Below are positions 60,089-64,000 of a stretch of 64,000 nt of DNA, one piece after another (positions within the stretch are counted from its first letter, which is position 1; each line of letters begins with the position of its first letter). The notes under the pieces were generated by a model. It was given only the letters and a program-made list of their open reading frames with translations, did not search any database and was not told the DNA's origin. The position numbers and the translations under genes are program-made. The DNA is from Calliopsis andreniformis (lineage: Eukaryota; Arthropoda; Insecta; Hymenoptera; Andrenidae), in assembly GCF_051401765.1 (NCBI RefSeq), contig NC_135071.1, forward strand, positions 14,610,961 through 14,674,960, given 5' to 3'.

Positions 60089-63000
60089 CAGTCTCACAGG
60101 TCGTCAAGAACTCGACAAGAATTTATGACTCGGAATTATGTTCGAAACGATCATAGTATCTCATGGCCCATCACTGTTAATGGCCAACAGAAGGGAGACG
60201 GGAAACAAGTCCCCTCCCCAGGGAAAATTCAATGGTGCCACATGTAAATTACGGGATTGTCAGGTTGCGAAGTTCCTCGCAGGTTTTGTAACGAATAATA
60301 AAAATGTGAAGGTTGATCGAGGGTTTGATGGGTCGTTTGAAGAAGTCCCGATAGCAGTCAATAATATATTTCCAGATATGTGAAACTCGGTAAAGTGCGC
60401 AGATCCCGCTGCTAATTTCTAATACATGGAACGAGAGGTAATCGGCTAATTAGAATTGCTAAAGCTCGTAGTTTAAAATTCTTTAGATTTCAACAATGTT
60501 CAGAGTGATTCAAGATCGACGTTCTACGTTCGAAGTTACTTAACACGATACAGGGGGGTATATTGTATAACTGGTACTGCGAAATCAAGTGCATCGCGAA
60601 TGAAATAAAACGCCACATCTGTACAAACCAGCCGAGTAACCTTTATGCAAATTTGTATGGAAGGTGCGACAACGTCTGGCGTGGGTGAGGTCATGAATCG
60701 AAATCGACGAAGCTGAAACCGTCACTGGAATTTTCTAGCTGCTCGAAACTTTTCAGAAATATTAACCTCAAGGGACATGGAAAAACTGATAGCTAATATG
60801 TACACCGCTGTATATTGAATATTTACTCCAAGCTAATATTATAAACCAGAACCAAACGAGAAGCTAATATCCAGCCATCTGCATCTGAAATCGAAATCTA
60901 AATATTCGATATCTATTCTAATCCGACACGATGTACACAGCTTGTATACATAGTGCAGCAATCACGTAAGCGATTAACTCACAAGGTAGTCTAACTCGAA
61001 CGAGACACTCAATTGCCTTGCTAAGCCGCGAGGAAATCATTTCTTCTTTTTTTTTTCGGAGTCATCGAGGCTAAGGACACGTTTCCCAACGCGTGTGCCC
61101 TAGAACAGATTCGATTTCTGAATCTTTGCGTTTCTGGCTCGATTCTAGCGAGGACAGGGGACACTGGGAAATCAGTGAACCTGGGAGCATCGCAAAGTGG
61201 ATTCCCCGAGGGAATCGACGAAAGGCAGGTAATCTCGTCCATCGAATTATCAGCTTATGACGAGGTCCGCGAGCGACAATCTGTCGGCCGACGACGTGTG
61301 GGCTTGATTTAAGGCCAGAGAATTTCCCACGTCGCTCTATTATTAGACGCGCGCTGTTACGTCGCGTTTCGAAAAGGTGATAGCAGCAACAGCGAGCAGC
61401 CAGTGGCCCCGAATTCTATATATCGTTTCCCAGAATTAGACCCGAAAAACAATACTCTGATTAGCATTGTCAGGGAGAGGGGGTGCGTGAAGTGACATAC
61501 TTTTTAGGAAATGAATGAATCATAACGATGAGTAACAGAGGCGATGATTTACGACGTTGGCCAATGGGAAGGCTTCATCTCAGTAAGCCTGATTCTACAG
61601 CTTTCGAATGTTGTACAATATGAGCTTAGAAGGATATTATTCACTAACCAAATACTATAGAAAATATAGAATTATTTAATCGAGGGATTTCTTATTTCCA
61701 TAGATAATTCATTTGATGTATTATTCACTTGCAAAGACTGATTCTGTCGACATTCTAAAAGCAATTTATTATTTACATTTACCGAGTTCTTTACACAGAC
61801 TTTATAATTTCGAAATCCAATTAGCAAAGCCTTTACTATGACTAGAGATGTGTTTACCAAGCTGTTTCGTGGCAATAACTCAGAGATCATGTTTTGTGAA
61901 TTGGTAGAAGTCTACATCTTCTCTGTATCATAAATACGAAGAATATCCAAGCACTGAGTTAAAGTAAAAAGGAGTAAAAAAGAAACTAAGTAATTAAATT
62001 AATGATATACTGTGTCCACTATTTATAATATCTATTAAGAAAGAAAAAATACTAAGCGTTTTAAACCCCCCTCCAGCAAACGATGTGGAAGATTTACGAC
62101 CAACATTGAAATGCCTTGACAAGAACAAAATCGTCGAACTGGTATGAGGCAAGGTCGACGAGAGAAGTGATGTCGACGGTGTCGAGAAGGCGAGGAAATT
62201 TGAAAATTCGCGCAAGTTCAGTAGTCATTTTCTAATTTTACGCGACCAACCCCACGGAGGACGATCTCGAGAATATTTCTAACTTGTCTCGTGTTTCGAG
62301 ACGGAAAAATAATCGTCACGCGAACCGTGAATCGAACTTTCGCAACGATCATTGATTATTTATCGCTCATGTAGAGGGAATGACTCACAGTTAACGCGAT
62401 TCCCTCGTTACCCTTGGCCATAGCGAGCTATGTTAATTGCTGAATTATCTGTCGACGATGACGCGATTATTTTGAGCAATGGGTACATTGCCATGTGTGT
62501 TTCTTCGAAAATACATTTATGAGAGACTATAAATTAAAATCTCAATCGAAATATCTATTTCCTGCATATCTGATACTTTATAGAACGAAATGAAGGCGAA
62601 ACAAATGTTACAGTATTTGAAATTCGCGCCACTGGAGGCACACCAGCGCCGTCTAAGTGGAGGACCCTTGGAATGACTCTTCATATTACTTTTTTTTACA
62701 TTATTTCATATAAATTTAGATGAGTGTAACTCTGCAGGATATTGAAACAAAAAAAGAGAGAATTTTTTGTTGAAGATGATCGTTTATTTCGAAGGGATTC
62801 CAGATAAAGCTCTTCCAAGAACCCAATCCACAGTTCCCACAGCTCCTGTTACTCACGTTCCTCGATACACGATACGCACGTGCAGAGCGTCTCGTTCTGT
62901 TCGAGATTCGAGGTTAAGCGAGAGAAACGAAAGAAGAGAAACTCGGCGAAGTCGCCGCTTTACGAAAATCCTCCATGGTCAACGGGTCACCCACGAACGT

Positions 63001-63185
63001 TATGGCTGAGCCATCAAAGGATACGAGGCTGAGGTGTTCAAATACTTTAACCCTTACTCGGCCCGTTACGAAAGACCCACGCATCCAGGAGTCACATTTC
63101 GTGGCCGCGGGGATTAGACCTCTGAGTGCATGATGCAATCCCTGCGAATGCGACTGCACTCGAAAACTCGTGTCCCATGTTCTAA
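60089..63185. other. Unassigned DNA
   Basis: I see no exon chain, RNA gene or clear element. CpG-rich patches (about 61000-61400, 62200-62480, 62800-63150) alternate with AT-rich DNA. Short open frames at 60138-60383 and 62767-63009 have no family signature. Confidence 0.35.
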
Positions 63186-63565
63186 CAGAAATTGAGATTC
63201 AAAGATTTCTAAAAGAAATTAAGATCCATAGATTTCCAAGAGAAGTTGTGCCCAAAGATTTTTACGAAAAAATGAGTCTCAAAGTTTCCTAGAAAAATCG
63301 AGGCCAAAAGTTCTCAAAAGAAATTGTGGTCCAAAGATTTTTAAAAGAAATTGAGATCCAAAGATTTCTAAAAGAAATTGAGGTCCACAAATTTCCAAGA
63401 GAAGTTGTATCCAAAGATTTCTAGAAGAAATTGTATCTAAAGATTTTTAAGAAAAATCACGTCTAAAAATTTCCAAGAAAAATCAGAAATAAAAAATTTC
63501 AAGAAAAATCAGAAATAAAAAATTCCAAGAAAAATCGCGTCCAAAACTTTCCAAGAAAATTGATT
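63186..63565. repeat. Minisatellite of about 27-bp units
   Basis: About 14 units of the type CCAAAGATTT, CTAAAAGAAA, TTGAGAT (26-28 bp each) follow one another with moderate divergence. The units near 63330-63410 are the most alike. Confidence 0.85.
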
Positions 63566-64000
63566 TCATGTAGACGTGACGCTCAAACTATCGCGCGTGC
63601 TAATTCTAGTCTTTCGAAATCAATGTTCTTGAAACGTGGCGAAAAATCCTTTCGATGCATTTCTTCAAGAATTACTCGCTATCTATTCTCATGAAATATT
63701 TTAAAGTACTAACCATAATAAACACATCGCTATCAAGAGTATTGGGCAACGTGCAAGTTTTCGAGATTATCTGTAGACAAGAAGAGCGTTATCGACGCTA
63801 TTCATGTGATCGATAAGCGGTTTTCTATCGAAGGTTAGTATCGCGGGAAATAACATCATTTTATAGTGCGTACTGGATAAACACTGAAGACTGATTTTAA
63901 CGATAATGTCCAGTCTACATGCGAGATCATAGGAATCTTCCCTTCCCGAAGATGAAGCAGTGAAAGTGATCGTTCGAAGCTATTTTTCCATACTTTTCGT
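63566..64000. other. Unassigned end of window
   Basis: No gene, repeat or RNA feature that I can support. Confidence 0.4.

Noticed and set aside
1..64000. tRNA, rRNA, known microRNA or CRISPR-like arrays
   Set aside because: I looked by eye for a T-loop consensus, familiar microRNA sequences and regularly spaced repeats with unique spacers and found none. The tandem repeats here have no unique spacers.

Overview
This window looks like insect nuclear DNA, most likely from a hymenopteran (bee, wasp or ant). The genes have short, mostly phase-consistent GT-AG introns, long AT-rich intergenic stretches alternate with CpG-rich patches, and every gene recognised is a metazoan or insect family. The species call is an inference; no marker gene settles it. 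There is no sign of bacterial or viral genes.

Layout. From 1 to 30 kb the window is gene-dense. In order it holds: the 3' exons of an NVP-type neuropeptide precursor (+, 1089-2715); about 5 kb of non-coding DNA; Mediator subunit MED19 (+, 8410-9356); the FET-family RNA-binding protein cabeza, ortholog of FUS/TAF15/EWSR1 (+, 10563-15558); Bax inhibitor-1/TMBIM6 (-, 16196-17946), convergent with cabeza; the SAGA subunit TAF6L (+, 19709-21793); a divergent class XIX-like unconventional myosin (-, 22431-25934); the C-terminal three quarters of the WD40 protein TBL2 (-, 26315-27616); and the bifunctional mRNA-capping enzyme (-, 27930-29852). From 30 to 53 kb I find no convincing gene. That stretch is rich in small non-autonomous elements, fold-backs, minisatellites and possible regulatory DNA. 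From 53.5 to 58.4 kb lies a GOR/REXO1-type DEDDh 3'-5' exonuclease (Drosophila Prage family, -), with its large coding exon at 53502-55252 and a proposed tiny first coding exon at 58400-58421. From 59 to 64 kb there is a four-copy 181-bp satellite, a 27-bp minisatellite and otherwise unassigned DNA.

Several of the genes act in RNA polymerase II expression: MED19 and TAF6L in initiation and chromatin, the capping enzyme in co-transcriptional capping, cabeza in RNA processing and Prage in RNA decay. They are not an operon, since each has its own strand, introns and 3' end.

The most interesting points are these. (1) Cabeza has a 32-nt microexon just before its RRM. Skipping it creates an immediate stop codon, and a perfect 10-bp hairpin sits 6 nt into the following intron; this closely parallels the FUS exon-7 autoregulatory switch. 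(2) A 125-codon open frame directly follows, in frame, the NVP stop codon; it carries several dibasic sites and an alternative in-phase splice acceptor. (3) TBL2 lacks its N-terminal exons, which suggests that the capping-enzyme gene is nested in a TBL2 intron or that TBL2 is truncated. (4) A palindromic repeat occurs in two copies whose 29-nt centre is inverted between them. (5) Two separate loci are built from the same ATTCAAAT octamer, one inside a fold-back element.
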